Below, piece after piece: positions 1-7,699 of a DNA stretch of 11,546 nucleotides. The notes below the pieces were generated by a model. It did no database searches. It was not told where the DNA came from and was given only the letters and a program-made list of their open reading frames with translations. The position numbers were made by a program, and so were the translations under genes. Positions within the stretch are counted from its first letter, which is position 1; each line of letters begins with the position of its first letter. The stretch is from an uncultured Clostridia bacterium. Its GTDB lineage: Bacteria; Bacillota; Clostridia; TANB77; CAG-508. The stretch spans positions 1 through 11,546 of the forward strand of contig CAKPKI010000049.1 of the NCBI GenBank assembly GCA_934167135.1, in the 5' to 3' direction.

Positions 1-759
1 GCATATTGCTTAAAAATAAATGAGAATTGCGAAAAAATAAAACTTAAACAAATATGTATATTAGTTTTATTATTTGGGCTATGTTTATTAGCTAAAAATT
101 TAGCATATTTTGCAGTTATCTTTTTTATATTAACTCTACCAATAAAAAAGATATTGAAAAATAATAAAAAGATAGTACCAATATTGTCATTTATAATAAT
201 TGGACTTATATTAATTTTGACAGTACTTTTAATAAATAAAGCAAACAACATGGTGATAAATGGAAAAGCAGATGTAAGAGGCGGAGAAACTGATGGAAAA
301 GGCCAGATTAAATTCCTATTAGAGAACCCTATGAATATAGTAAATGTATTATTTAGCCATATTATGGAATCATTATTAAATTATGATTGGTATATGCAAT
401 TGAATCAAACTGAATTTTTTGGAAAATATTATAAGCAAATATTTTTTATAGAGTTGATATTTTTAATATATGTAGCGATAACTGATTCTGATAGAGAAAC
501 TACTATAAGAGTAAAAATAGTATCAATATTAACATTCTTTGCTGTATTTTTTTCAACAAGTTTGATGCTATATTTAAATTTTACTCCTATCGGAATGATA
601 GGAATAAAAGGATATCAAACAAGATATATTCTGCCAGTATTACCAATTATGTTAATGATAGTAAGCAAAAATAGAAAACAATGTAATAATATGTTAATAT
701 GTACAGTTCTATTAATGATAATATTTATGGATTTAGTGGGAACTATATGTAAAATTTAA
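1..759 (+). CDS. DUF2142-family polytopic membrane protein, C-terminal part (5' end outside window)
   Basis: The frame is open from base 1 to a TAA at 757-759, giving 252 residues with no start of its own. A TTG at 154 could be read as a start but has no ribosome binding site, and the hydrophobic reading continues upstream of it, so this is a truncated gene. About six hydrophobic segments are visible, with a polar extracytoplasmic-looking loop in the middle (bases about 250-420) containing the GQIKFLLENP stretch. The end has the GYQTRYILPVLP stretch, matching the GxQGRYFxPxLP signature I associate with DUF2142 membrane proteins found in Gram-positive polysaccharide and teichoic-acid loci. No reaction is established for the family as far as I know; a GT-C-like sugar transfer or glycan-export role is inferred from fold and context. 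It ends 28 bp before the GT2 gene, consistent with one operon. Confidence 0.72.
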   Translation, partial: AYCLKINENCEKIKLKQICILVLLFGLCLLAKNLAYFAVIFFILTLPIKKILKNNKKIVPILSFIIIGLILILTVLLINKANNMVINGKADVRGGETDGKGQIKFLLENPMNIVNVLFSHIMESLLNYDWYMQLNQTEFFGKYYKQIFFIELIFLIYVAITDSDRETTIRVKIVSILTFFAVFFSTSLMLYLNFTPIGMIGIKGYQTRYILPVLPIMLMIVSKNRKQCNNMLICTVLLMIIFMDLVGTICKI

Positions 760-772
760 TAAAAATATTATG

Positions 773-779
773 AAAGGAA
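773..779 (+). promoter_or_regulatory. Ribosome binding site deciding the GT2 start at 788
   Basis: AAAGGAA lies 8 bases before the ATG at 788. The in-frame ATG at 770 has only A/T-rich sequence upstream, and this site would fall inside the coding region if 770 were used. Confidence 0.7.
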
Positions 780-787
780 TTTATTTA

Positions 788-1477
788 ATGAAAGTTTTAA
801 TAATAATACCAGCTTATAATGAAGCTCAAAATATAGAAAGAACAGTAAAAGATGTTACTAAAAATACAGACTATGATTATATAGTAATAAATGATTGTTC
901 AAAAGATAATACCAAAGAAGTTTGCGAAAAAAATAATTTTAATATGTTATCATTACCAATAAATTATGGTTTAACTAGTGGAATACAATTAGGAATGAAA
1001 TATGCATATAAAAACAATTATGATATAGCTATCCAATTCGATGGAGATGGTCAACATCAAGCAAAACACTTAAAAGATTTAGTAAAAGAAATTGAAAAAA
1101 ACAATGTAGACATTGCTATTGGGTCTAGATTTGCAACACAAAAAAAGCCATTAACAGCTAGAATGTTAGGAAGCAGAGTTATAACTTTCTTTATAAAACT
1201 GACAACCGGAAAAACTATAAAAGACACTACATCAGGAATGAGAGCATATAATAAAAAAGCTATTTGGGAGTTTATTAGAAATACAAGTTTAACACCAGAA
1301 CCAGATACATTGGTATATATGATGAAAAAAGGATTAAAAGTCAAAGAAGTGCAAGTTGAAATGAAAGAAAGAGAATTTGGGACAAGCTATTTGACTCCAA
1401 TAAAATCAATGAAATATATGATAAACATGATATTTTCAATTGTATTTATAAGATCAATAACAAGAAAGAATATATGA
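788..1477 (+). CDS. GT2 glycosyltransferase, DPM1-like polyprenyl-phosphate sugar synthase
   Basis: A 229-residue GT-A glycosyltransferase of family 2. It starts with the nucleotide-binding motif IPAYNE (8-12) and has the conserved Asp of VINDCSKD (D36), NYGLTSGIQLGM, the metal-binding DxD in FDGDGQH (D85, D87) and IAIGSRF. A C-terminal hydrophobic stretch may anchor it to the membrane. By family, enzymes of this size next to DUF2304 and GtrA move a sugar from a nucleotide sugar to undecaprenyl/dolichyl phosphate on the cytoplasmic face; the sugar cannot be read from sequence. ATG 788 was chosen over ATG 770 because only 788 has a good ribosome binding site and the shorter form begins exactly at the conserved MKVLIIIPAYNE. 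The gene ends in TGA, and the DUF2304 ribosome binding site overlaps that stop. A cytosolic transferase acting directly on the repeat unit is possible but less likely given the neighbours. Confidence 0.88.
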   Translation: MKVLIIIPAYNEAQNIERTVKDVTKNTDYDYIVINDCSKDNTKEVCEKNNFNMLSLPINYGLTSGIQLGMKYAYKNNYDIAIQFDGDGQHQAKHLKDLVKEIEKNNVDIAIGSRFATQKKPLTARMLGSRVITFFIKLTTGKTIKDTTSGMRAYNKKAIWEFIRNTSLTPEPDTLVYMMKKGLKVKEVQVEMKEREFGTSYLTPIKSMKYMINMIFSIVFIRSITRKNI

Positions 1478-1483
1478 GGTGAG
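1477..1483 (+). promoter_or_regulatory. Ribosome binding site for the DUF2304 gene, overlapping the GT2 stop codon
   Basis: AGGTGAG starts on the last base of the GT2 stop codon and lies 4 bases before ATG 1488. It rules out the in-frame GTG at 1479, which lies inside the site. It also implies translational coupling of the two genes. Confidence 0.75.
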
Positions 1484-1487
1484 AAAT

Positions 1488-1823
1488 ATGTCAAATACAT
1501 TAAGAATAATTTTAATATTAAGCTCATTTATAGCATTTTTATTATGTGTTATGAAAATAAAACAATCTAAATTAAAAGTAGAAAATGCAGTAACATGGAT
1601 GTTGGGAAGTATTATTTTAATATTAATGAGTATATTTGCAAATGCAGTAGGATGGATTTCAAATCTTTTAGGATTTGTATCACCAGTAAATTTTGTATTT
1701 TTTATAATGATAGCATTTTTACTAATACAAGTATTTATAGATAATCTGCATATTACACAATTAAATGAAAAAATAAAAGATTTAGATCATTATATAGCAT
1801 TAAAAGAGCATGATAAAAAATAA
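1488..1823 (+). CDS. DUF2304 small membrane protein
   Basis: A 111-residue protein with three predicted membrane helices (about residues 5-23, 37-55 and 66-86), followed by a charged, probably coiled-coil tail (about 88-111, ending LKEHDKK). Size, helix layout and position directly after a DPM1-like GT2 match the DUF2304 family, whose members commonly sit between or fused to polyprenyl-phosphate sugar synthases and GtrA. The biochemical role is not established to my knowledge; it may act as a membrane partner of the GT2 or help with lipid-linked sugar translocation. The start is set by the AGGTGAG site just upstream. The gap to the next gene is about 20 bp. Confidence 0.85.
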   Translation: MSNTLRIILILSSFIAFLLCVMKIKQSKLKVENAVTWMLGSIILILMSIFANAVGWISNLLGFVSPVNFVFFIMIAFLLIQVFIDNLHITQLNEKIKDLDHYIALKEHDKK

Positions 1824-1844
1824 TAGATGAAAGGTAGACTATTT

Positions 1845-2276
1845 ATGCAAAGAATAAAGGAATTAGCTATAAAATATAAAGAAATAATTAATTATTTAAT
1901 ATTTGGAGTATTAACAACAATAGTTTCATTAGGAACATATTATGGTAGTGTATATACATTTTTAAATCCAAATGATGGCTTTCAATTACAAATAGCAAAT
2001 ATAATCTCTTGGATTGCTGGAGTTATATTTGCTTATATAACTAATAGAAAATTTGTATTTGAAAGTAAAGAAAAAAATAAAATAAAAGAAGCTAGCAAAT
2101 TTGTAACTTCAAGAGTTGCAACATTATTAATGGATATGATAATAATGTTTATAGGAGTAACTACATTAAAACTTAATGACAAAATAATAAAAATATTATC
2201 ACAAATATTAGTAGTTATAGCAAACTATTTATTAAGTAAAATAATTGTATTTAAAAAGGGGGATAAAAATGAGTGA
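1845..2276 (+). CDS. GtrA-family membrane protein (putative polyprenyl-phosphate sugar translocase)
   Basis: A 143-residue protein with four predicted membrane helices (about 14-33, 48-66, 88-107 and 118-136) and the GtrA family's internally repeated ends: ITNRKFVF after helix 2 and LLSKIIVFKK after helix 4. GtrA proteins are thought to flip, or help flip, undecaprenyl-phosphate-linked sugars for use by extracytoplasmic GT-C enzymes. Two in-frame ATGs exist: 1827 lacks any upstream Shine-Dalgarno, while 1845 has AAAGG at 1830-1834, with slightly long spacing, and begins at the typical position just before the first helix. The gene ends in TGA, and its last 8 bases overlap the start of the DUF4422 gene, implying coupled translation. 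Confidence 0.88.
   Translation: MQRIKELAIKYKEIINYLIFGVLTTIVSLGTYYGSVYTFLNPNDGFQLQIANIISWIAGVIFAYITNRKFVFESKEKNKIKEASKFVTSRVATLLMDMIIMFIGVTTLKLNDKIIKILSQILVVIANYLLSKIIVFKKGDKNE
2257..2263 (+). promoter_or_regulatory. Ribosome binding site deciding the DUF4422 start at 2269
   Basis: AGGGGGA is 5 bases before ATG 2269. The longer in-frame reading from ATG 2245 has no such site and would bury this one. Confidence 0.75.
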
Positions 2277-3009
2277 AAAAATAACTATATATGTAGCAAC
2301 ACATAAAAAAGCTGAATTTCCAAAAGAAAAAATATATAAACCAATAAGAGTAGGCTCAGCTTTAAATAGTGATGATTTTGGATATCAAAGAGACGATATT
2401 GGAGATAATATATCCAACAAGAATAAAAGTTTTTGCGAATTAACAGCAACATACTGGATAATGAAAAATGATAAATCAGATATAGTAGGATTAACTCATT
2501 ATCGTAGATACTTCTTTAAAAAACATAAAAATAATAAATTAGAAAATGTATTAAGCGAACAAGATATTAGAGAAATATTAAAAGATAAGGACATAATAGT
2601 TCCAAATTCAACATTTATCATAAAACATAATGCAGAAAAATCATGGGAAAAAACACATATAAAAAAGGACTATGACGAGTGTAGAAAAATTATAGCTGAA
2701 AAATATCCTGATTATGTAGAAGCATTTGAACAATTTTCTAAAAGTAGATTTCTATACATATGTAATATGTTTATTGCAAGAAAAGAAATTTTTGATGAAT
2801 ATTACAAATGGTTATTTGACATTTTGTTTGAGTTAGAAAAAAGAACGGATATAAGCAATTATGATGATTATAATAAAAGATTATTTGGATTCATGTCAGA
2901 AAGACTATTCAATGTTTGGCTTTTAAAGCACAAAGAGCTTAAAATTCAAAAAATGCCTGTATATAATACAGATAGAAGACCATATAATCAATATTTAATG
3001 ATAAATTAA
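2269..3009 (+). CDS. DUF4422-family glycosyltransferase, candidate galactofuranosyltransferase
   Basis: A 246-residue soluble protein. The N-terminal KITIYVATHKK, the GDNISNKN and FCELTATYW stretches and the HYRRYFF motif (H77-R80) are hallmarks of DUF4422 proteins from capsule and exopolysaccharide loci. The family is treated as glycosyltransferases. From memory, and not checked, some relatives transfer galactofuranose; the UDP-galactopyranose mutase gene in this operon makes that donor plausible. The Galf specificity is therefore inference. ATG 2269 is used because of its strong ribosome binding site and because MSEKITIYVATHK is the usual family start. The start overlaps the end of the GtrA gene by 8 bases. 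The acceptor is unknown. Confidence 0.85.
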   Translation: MSEKITIYVATHKKAEFPKEKIYKPIRVGSALNSDDFGYQRDDIGDNISNKNKSFCELTATYWIMKNDKSDIVGLTHYRRYFFKKHKNNKLENVLSEQDIREILKDKDIIVPNSTFIIKHNAEKSWEKTHIKKDYDECRKIIAEKYPDYVEAFEQFSKSRFLYICNMFIARKEIFDEYYKWLFDILFELEKRTDISNYDDYNKRLFGFMSERLFNVWLLKHKELKIQKMPVYNTDRRPYNQYLMIN

Positions 3010-3030
3010 AAACAGAGAGGAAGAAAATAA

Positions 3031-4164
3031 ATGCAAACTATAGCTATATTTTCAGGATATTATTTGCCACATTTAGGTGGAGTTGAAAGATATACATATA
3101 ATTTAGCGCTAAAGCTAAAAAAAATGGGATATAAAATTATAATCATCACATCTAGATATAATAAAGATTTAAAAGAAATAGAAGAAACAGATTATGCAAA
3201 AATAGTAAGATTACCTACATATAAAATAGTTTCAGAACGATATCCAATAAATAAACAAAATAAGAGATGTAAAGAATTACTCGAAATGGTAAAAAATGAA
3301 AATATTAATTCAGCAATAATACAGACAAGATTTTGGACAACATCATATATTGCAGCAAAATTTGTAAGTAAAAATAATATACCAGCATGTTTAATTGAAC
3401 ATGGAAGTACACATTTTACAGTAAATAATAAAATATTAGATTTTTTTGGAGAAATATATGAGCATAAGTTAACAAACTTCATAAAGAAAAGGATAAAAGA
3501 CTATTATGGAGTTTCAAAAAGATGTACAGAATGGTTAAAACACTTTGATATTGAAGCAAAAGGAGTGTTTTATAATTCTGTTAATACCGACGAAATAGAA
3601 AAATATAGTAAATATATTAATAAAGATACAGGAAAAACAGTTATAACGTACACAGGAAGAATGATAGAAGAAAAAGGTGTATTAAGATTAATAGATGCTT
3701 TTAAAAATTTAAGTAAAAAATATCATAATTTAGAATTAAATTTAGCAGGAGATGGACCTATATTAGAAAAAATAATCCAAGACAATAAAGAGGTAGCAAA
3801 TATAAAAATATTAGGAAAAGTCTCACATGAAGAAGTACTAAAATTATTAGGAAGAACAAATATATTTGTTAATCCATCACATTTTTCAGAAGGATTGCCA
3901 ACAACAATACTAGAAGCTGGAATGATGAAATGTGCTGTTGTTGCAACGCCAATGGGAGGAACTGTAGAAATAATATCTAATGAAGATATTGGTTATATAT
4001 GTGGTTTTGAAACAGAAGAAATTCAAGATAAAATAGAAAAAATAATAAATGATAAAGAAAAGATGAAAAAAATGGGAATAAATATAGAAAAGAAAGTAAA
4101 AGAAGAATTCTCATGGGATGTAACAGCAAAGAAAATAGCGAATACAATAAAATACAATGTATAA
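3031..4164 (+). CDS. GT4 (GT-B fold) glycosyltransferase
   Basis: A 377-residue two-domain retaining glycosyltransferase. The N-terminal Rossmann-like acceptor domain (about 1-190) has the glycine-rich LPHLGGVERYTYNLA stretch. The C-terminal donor domain (about 205-370) has TYTGRMIEEKG, LAGDGP and the family EX7E motif in SEGLPTTILEAG (E287, E295), followed by the G-rich ATPMGGTVEII loop. By family it transfers a sugar from a nucleotide sugar to a lipid-linked intermediate at the cytoplasmic face; donor and acceptor cannot be assigned. There is no membrane segment. AGAGAGGAAG at 3014-3023 precedes the ATG at 3031 and sets the start. It lies between the DUF4422 transferase and the flippase, fitting assembly of the repeat unit before export. 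Confidence 0.9.
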   Translation: MQTIAIFSGYYLPHLGGVERYTYNLALKLKKMGYKIIIITSRYNKDLKEIEETDYAKIVRLPTYKIVSERYPINKQNKRCKELLEMVKNENINSAIIQTRFWTTSYIAAKFVSKNNIPACLIEHGSTHFTVNNKILDFFGEIYEHKLTNFIKKRIKDYYGVSKRCTEWLKHFDIEAKGVFYNSVNTDEIEKYSKYINKDTGKTVITYTGRMIEEKGVLRLIDAFKNLSKKYHNLELNLAGDGPILEKIIQDNKEVANIKILGKVSHEEVLKLLGRTNIFVNPSHFSEGLPTTILEAGMMKCAVVATPMGGTVEIISNEDIGYICGFETEEIQDKIEKIINDKEKMKKMGINIEKKVKEEFSWDVTAKKIANTIKYNV

Positions 4165-4173
4165 GAGAGGAAG
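4165..4173 (+). promoter_or_regulatory. Ribosome binding site deciding the flippase start at 4185
   Basis: GAGAGGAAG begins immediately after the GT4 stop codon and lies 11 bases before ATG 4185. An earlier in-frame ATG at 4113 would put the start inside the GT4 gene, add 24 hydrophilic residues unlike the family, and has no comparable site. Confidence 0.65.
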
Positions 4174-4184
4174 AAAAAAATAAT

Positions 4185-5639
4185 ATGAAAAAAAGTATTG
4201 CTAGAAACTATATATATAATTTAATTTATCAAATGTTAACAATATTATTGCCATTGGTAACTACGCCATATTTATCAAGAGTATTAGGTGCTGAGCCAAT
4301 AGGAATATATGGATATACAATTTCAATTGTTACATATTTTGTACTATTTGGTACGCTAGGAATTTCTATGTATGGACAAAGAGAAACAGCTTATAAAGGT
4401 GATAATAAAGCAGAAAGAAGTAAAGTATTTTGGGAACTAATAATAATAAGAACAATTACTTTAAGCATATCAATGTTATTATTTTATATGATATATGGAA
4501 GAACGGGAGAATATGCAATATATTATAGAATATTACTAATACAGCTAGTAGCAAATTTATTTGATATAAGTTGGTTGTTCCAAGGGATAGAAGAATTTGA
4601 GAAAACGGTTGTAAGAAACTTAGTTGTTAAATTATTAAGTTTAATACTAATTTTTGCAGTAATAAAAACACCAAATGATTTGTGGAAATATTTTGCAATT
4701 TATGTGGGTGCAGAATTGATAGGAAATACAACATTATGGTTTTATTTACCTAAATATATAGAAAAAGTAAGTATAAAAAAATTAGATTTAAAAAAACATA
4801 TAAAACCTGCAATATCATTATTTTTACCACAGATAGCAATTCAAATATATACAGTATTAGATAAAACAATGATAGGTGTAATAACAAAAGATATGGTAGA
4901 AGTAGGATATTATGAACAGGCACAAAAAGTAGTAAAAGCGGCACTAATGATAACAACTGCGTTGCAGACTGTAATGAATTCAAGAATAGCAAATTCATAT
5001 GCACAAAATGATAAGCAAGAAATTAAAAAATGTTTAGGAATATCAATTAATTTTGTATGGTTTTTAACTATACCTATGATGTTTGGATTTTTTGCAATAT
5101 CATCTAAATTTGTACCATGGTACTATGGTGAAGGATTTGATGGTGTAACGCCAATATTATTAGCAACAGCACCAATACTAATAGCAATAGGACTAAATGG
5201 AATAACAGGAATACAATATTTGATACAAATAGGAAAACAAAATGCATTTACAATTTCAGTGGTAATAGGAGCTATAACAAATGTTATATTTAATAGTATA
5301 TTAATTCCATTTTGGGGAGGAGTTGGAGCAGCAATTGCATCAACACTTGCTGAAACAGCAATTTTGATATATCAATTAAAATATTTTAAAGAACAGTATA
5401 AAATATCAGAAATGTTAAAATTGTCAATAAAATGTTTTATTAGTGCAATTATTATGTTTATAGTAGTAAAAATAATAACTAATTTCTTACCTGTAAGTAT
5501 ATTAAACACATGTATAGAAATATTTGTTGGTGGAATTGTTTATATAGTGGTATTACTTATATTGAAATATGAGTTTTTAAAAGATTTAACAGAATTAATA
5601 ATTAATGTGGTCAGGGGGAAGATAAAATGCAAAAATTAA
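4185..5639 (+). CDS. Wzx-type oligosaccharide flippase (MOP/MATE superfamily)
   Basis: A 484-residue integral membrane protein with about 12-14 hydrophobic helices. The N terminus (RNYIYNLIYQMLTILLPLVT, then TPYLSRVLGAEPIGIYGY and GTLGISMYGQRE) is the classic RfbX/Wzx polysaccharide-flippase signature. The central region keeps DKTMIGVITKDMVEVGYYEQAQK, and the later half has GGVGAAIASTLAE. Length is normal for the family. By family it moves undecaprenyl-diphosphate-linked repeat units across the cytoplasmic membrane, which identifies the locus as a Wzx-dependent pathway. No Wzy polymerase, chain-length regulator or priming phosphotransferase is visible; they may lie outside the window. The last 13 bases overlap the glycyl radical enzyme gene, coupling a core exporter gene to an unexpected neighbour. 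Confidence 0.93.
   Translation: MKKSIARNYIYNLIYQMLTILLPLVTTPYLSRVLGAEPIGIYGYTISIVTYFVLFGTLGISMYGQRETAYKGDNKAERSKVFWELIIIRTITLSISMLLFYMIYGRTGEYAIYYRILLIQLVANLFDISWLFQGIEEFEKTVVRNLVVKLLSLILIFAVIKTPNDLWKYFAIYVGAELIGNTTLWFYLPKYIEKVSIKKLDLKKHIKPAISLFLPQIAIQIYTVLDKTMIGVITKDMVEVGYYEQAQKVVKAALMITTALQTVMNSRIANSYAQNDKQEIKKCLGISINFVWFLTIPMMFGFFAISSKFVPWYYGEGFDGVTPILLATAPILIAIGLNGITGIQYLIQIGKQNAFTISVVIGAITNVIFNSILIPFWGGVGAAIASTLAETAILIYQLKYFKEQYKISEMLKLSIKCFISAIIMFIVVKIITNFLPVSILNTCIEIFVGGIVYIVVLLILKYEFLKDLTELIINVVRGKIKCKN
5613..5619 (+). promoter_or_regulatory. Ribosome binding site of the glycyl radical enzyme gene, inside the flippase gene
   Basis: AGGGGGA lies 7 bases before ATG 5627 and within the flippase coding region. 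The strength and placement suggest the enzyme is translated together with the flippase. Confidence 0.7.
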
Positions 5640-7675
5640 GAGAATTTGTAATAAGACATATAAATAAATCACTTTTCTCATTTGTAATGTTAGTATTTAG
5701 ATATAAAAGAAAGTATAAAAGTATAAGTAAAACAGCAATTTTTGCAATAAAAGCCTTACCACATTTGTATTCTCCTAATAAAAGAGATATTACGGGATTG
5801 CAAAATAGAAAATTATTTAATAAAGTGGATATTAAGTTAGATGAAAATGATAGATTTGTTTATAATATAGATATATATAAAACAAGATTTAGAACAAATA
5901 GAGGCACGAGAATAATAGATAATATATCTATAGATTATTCTAAAATATTAGAAACATCATTAGAAGATATGAAAAAGATAAATGAAGAAATGTCTGAAGG
6001 AATATATAAACAAAATCAAAAAGAATTGTTACAAGGAATAGAAGAATATATTGAAAGAGAATGTAAGGCAATAGAAAAGAGCAACAGAAAAGATAAAGAA
6101 AAAACAATACAATATTTGAAAAATATAGAAAATAAAAAAGCAATTACATTTGAAGAATCAATACAAAGAATAATGTTTTATAACCAATTGTTATGGCAAC
6201 TTGGTCATAATTTAAATGGATTTGGAAGATTAGATAAAATACTAGAAAATAGTTATGAATATGATAAAAAGAACAACGGCTTAACTAAAGAGAAGGCAAA
6301 AGAAATATTAAAAGATATGATAAAAATCTTACATAAAAAATATTGGTTTAAGAGTAGTGGATTAATTGGAGATACAGGGCAAATTATAATTCTTGGTGGT
6401 AAAGAACAAAATGGAGAGTATTTTTGTAATGACTTAACATATTTATTTATAGAAGTTTTACAAGAACTTCAATTACCTGATCCAAAGGCATTATTAAGAG
6501 TAACAGAAAATATGCCAAGAGACTTAATGGAACTTGCATTAAGATGCATTCAAACAGGAATAGGATGTCCATTATTTTCAAATGATGATGTAATCATACC
6601 TAAATTAATTGAATTCGGGTATGATGAAAAAGATGCTTACAATTATGTTACATCAGCATGTTGGGAACCACTAATGGCAGGAAAATCAATTGATCAAAAC
6701 AATATAAGTTCAATTGTATTTATAAAACCATTAAATCAAATGCTTGATACAGAACAATTAGAAACTATTTCTTCATACAATGAGTTTGTTGAAAAATACA
6801 AATTATATTTAAAACAATATATTATAGAATATATGAAAGATATAAATAAAATTTTATGGGAAGAATCACCACTACTTTCATTATTAACAGATAATTGTAA
6901 TAAAAATACAACAGATATATCACAGGGAGGAGCCAAATACAATAATTATGGTCTTACAACAGTATCATTAGGAAATACAGTAAATAGTATATATAATGTC
7001 AAAAAATTAGTATTTGAAGAGAAAAAATATACATTAAGTGAATTTAATGAAATGCGTAAAAATAATTATGAAGGACAAGAAGAACTAGTAAGAATTTTAA
7101 AACAACAGCCAGAAAGATATGGAACTCAAAATGAAGAAATAATACAACTTGCAAATGACATAACAGGATATGTTGATAAGTTATTAGATGGAATTCCAAA
7201 TAGATTAGGTGGAAAAATGAAATTCGGTTTAAGCGCACCAACATATATAATGGAATCAGGAGCAGTACATGCTTCATTTGATGGAAGAAAAAATGGAGAA
7301 GCATTTATAGTTCATATATCATCTGACAAAACAGCTGTAGCTTATACAGAATTAATACAATTTGCATCAAAATTGAAATATGATAATCATAGATTCAATG
7401 GAAATGTTATAGATTTTATGATAACACCATCATTTATAGAAGATAATTTTGATAAAATGATTGATTTTTTAATGATAAGTATAAAATTAGGATTTTTCCA
7501 AATGCAAATGAATGTAACAAGTAGTGAAATATTAATAAAAGCGAAAGCAAATCCCAAAGAATATGAAAATTTAATTGTAAGAGTATGGGGATTTAGTGCA
7601 TATTTCAATGATTTACCAGAAAATTATAAAGATTTGCTAATAGAAAGAGCATTGAAGAATGAAGGTAAAATATAG
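5627..7675 (+). CDS. Glycyl radical enzyme of unassigned subfamily, eliminase-type active site
   Basis: A 682-residue member of the pyruvate formate-lyase/diol dehydratase superfamily, shorter than typical members (about 760-850). Core signatures run in the expected order: GRLDKIL (about 200), GQIIILGG (about 250), TGIGCPLFSNDDVIIP, the thiyl Cys loop TSACWEP (C345, E347), GGAKYNNYG (434-442), FDGRKNGE (about 550) and the C-terminal radical loop RVWGFSAYF with Gly655. The Cys-x-Glu pattern resembles dehydratases and lyases such as glycerol dehydratase and choline TMA-lyase; the adjacent Cys pair of pyruvate formate-lyase is missing. The first ~60 residues are basic and hydrophobic and ~100-170 are highly charged and helical, unlike the usual N-terminal domain. 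It overlaps the flippase by 13 bp and is followed by its activase 24 bp later. The substrate is unknown; acting on a sugar, polyol or glycan precursor is inferred only from context. Confidence 0.9.
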   Translation: MQKLREFVIRHINKSLFSFVMLVFRYKRKYKSISKTAIFAIKALPHLYSPNKRDITGLQNRKLFNKVDIKLDENDRFVYNIDIYKTRFRTNRGTRIIDNISIDYSKILETSLEDMKKINEEMSEGIYKQNQKELLQGIEEYIERECKAIEKSNRKDKEKTIQYLKNIENKKAITFEESIQRIMFYNQLLWQLGHNLNGFGRLDKILENSYEYDKKNNGLTKEKAKEILKDMIKILHKKYWFKSSGLIGDTGQIIILGGKEQNGEYFCNDLTYLFIEVLQELQLPDPKALLRVTENMPRDLMELALRCIQTGIGCPLFSNDDVIIPKLIEFGYDEKDAYNYVTSACWEPLMAGKSIDQNNISSIVFIKPLNQMLDTEQLETISSYNEFVEKYKLYLKQYIIEYMKDINKILWEESPLLSLLTDNCNKNTTDISQGGAKYNNYGLTTVSLGNTVNSIYNVKKLVFEEKKYTLSEFNEMRKNNYEGQEELVRILKQQPERYGTQNEEIIQLANDITGYVDKLLDGIPNRLGGKMKFGLSAPTYIMESGAVHASFDGRKNGEAFIVHISSDKTAVAYTELIQFASKLKYDNHRFNGNVIDFMITPSFIEDNFDKMIDFLMISIKLGFFQMQMNVTSSEILIKAKANPKEYENLIVRVWGFSAYFNDLPENYKDLLIERALKNEGKI

Positions 7676-7699
7676 TAATTAGAGGAGACTATATTAATA

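Noticed and set aside
154..759. A separate 201-residue protein starting at TTG 154
   Set aside because: The same frame is open to base 1 with a hydrophobic, membrane-like translation, and no ribosome binding site precedes 154. It is the tail of a longer gene.
1057..1344. 95-residue minus-strand open frame inside the GT2 gene
   Set aside because: It is antisense to the conserved GT2 motifs and has no ribosome binding site or family features. Other short minus-strand frames (e.g. 3192-3482, 4750-5004, 7044-7304, 9046-9315, 11217-11444) were dismissed for the same reasons.
1475..2276. Mollicutes-type code with TGA read as Trp, suggested by the very low G+C
   Set aside because: TGA at 1475-1477 and 2274-2276 end proteins at the expected family lengths, and Trp is written TGG throughout.
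5627..7675. Housekeeping pyruvate formate-lyase
   Set aside because: The adjacent Cys pair is missing (Ala344-Cys345), length is well below 760 residues, and the context is polysaccharide synthesis.
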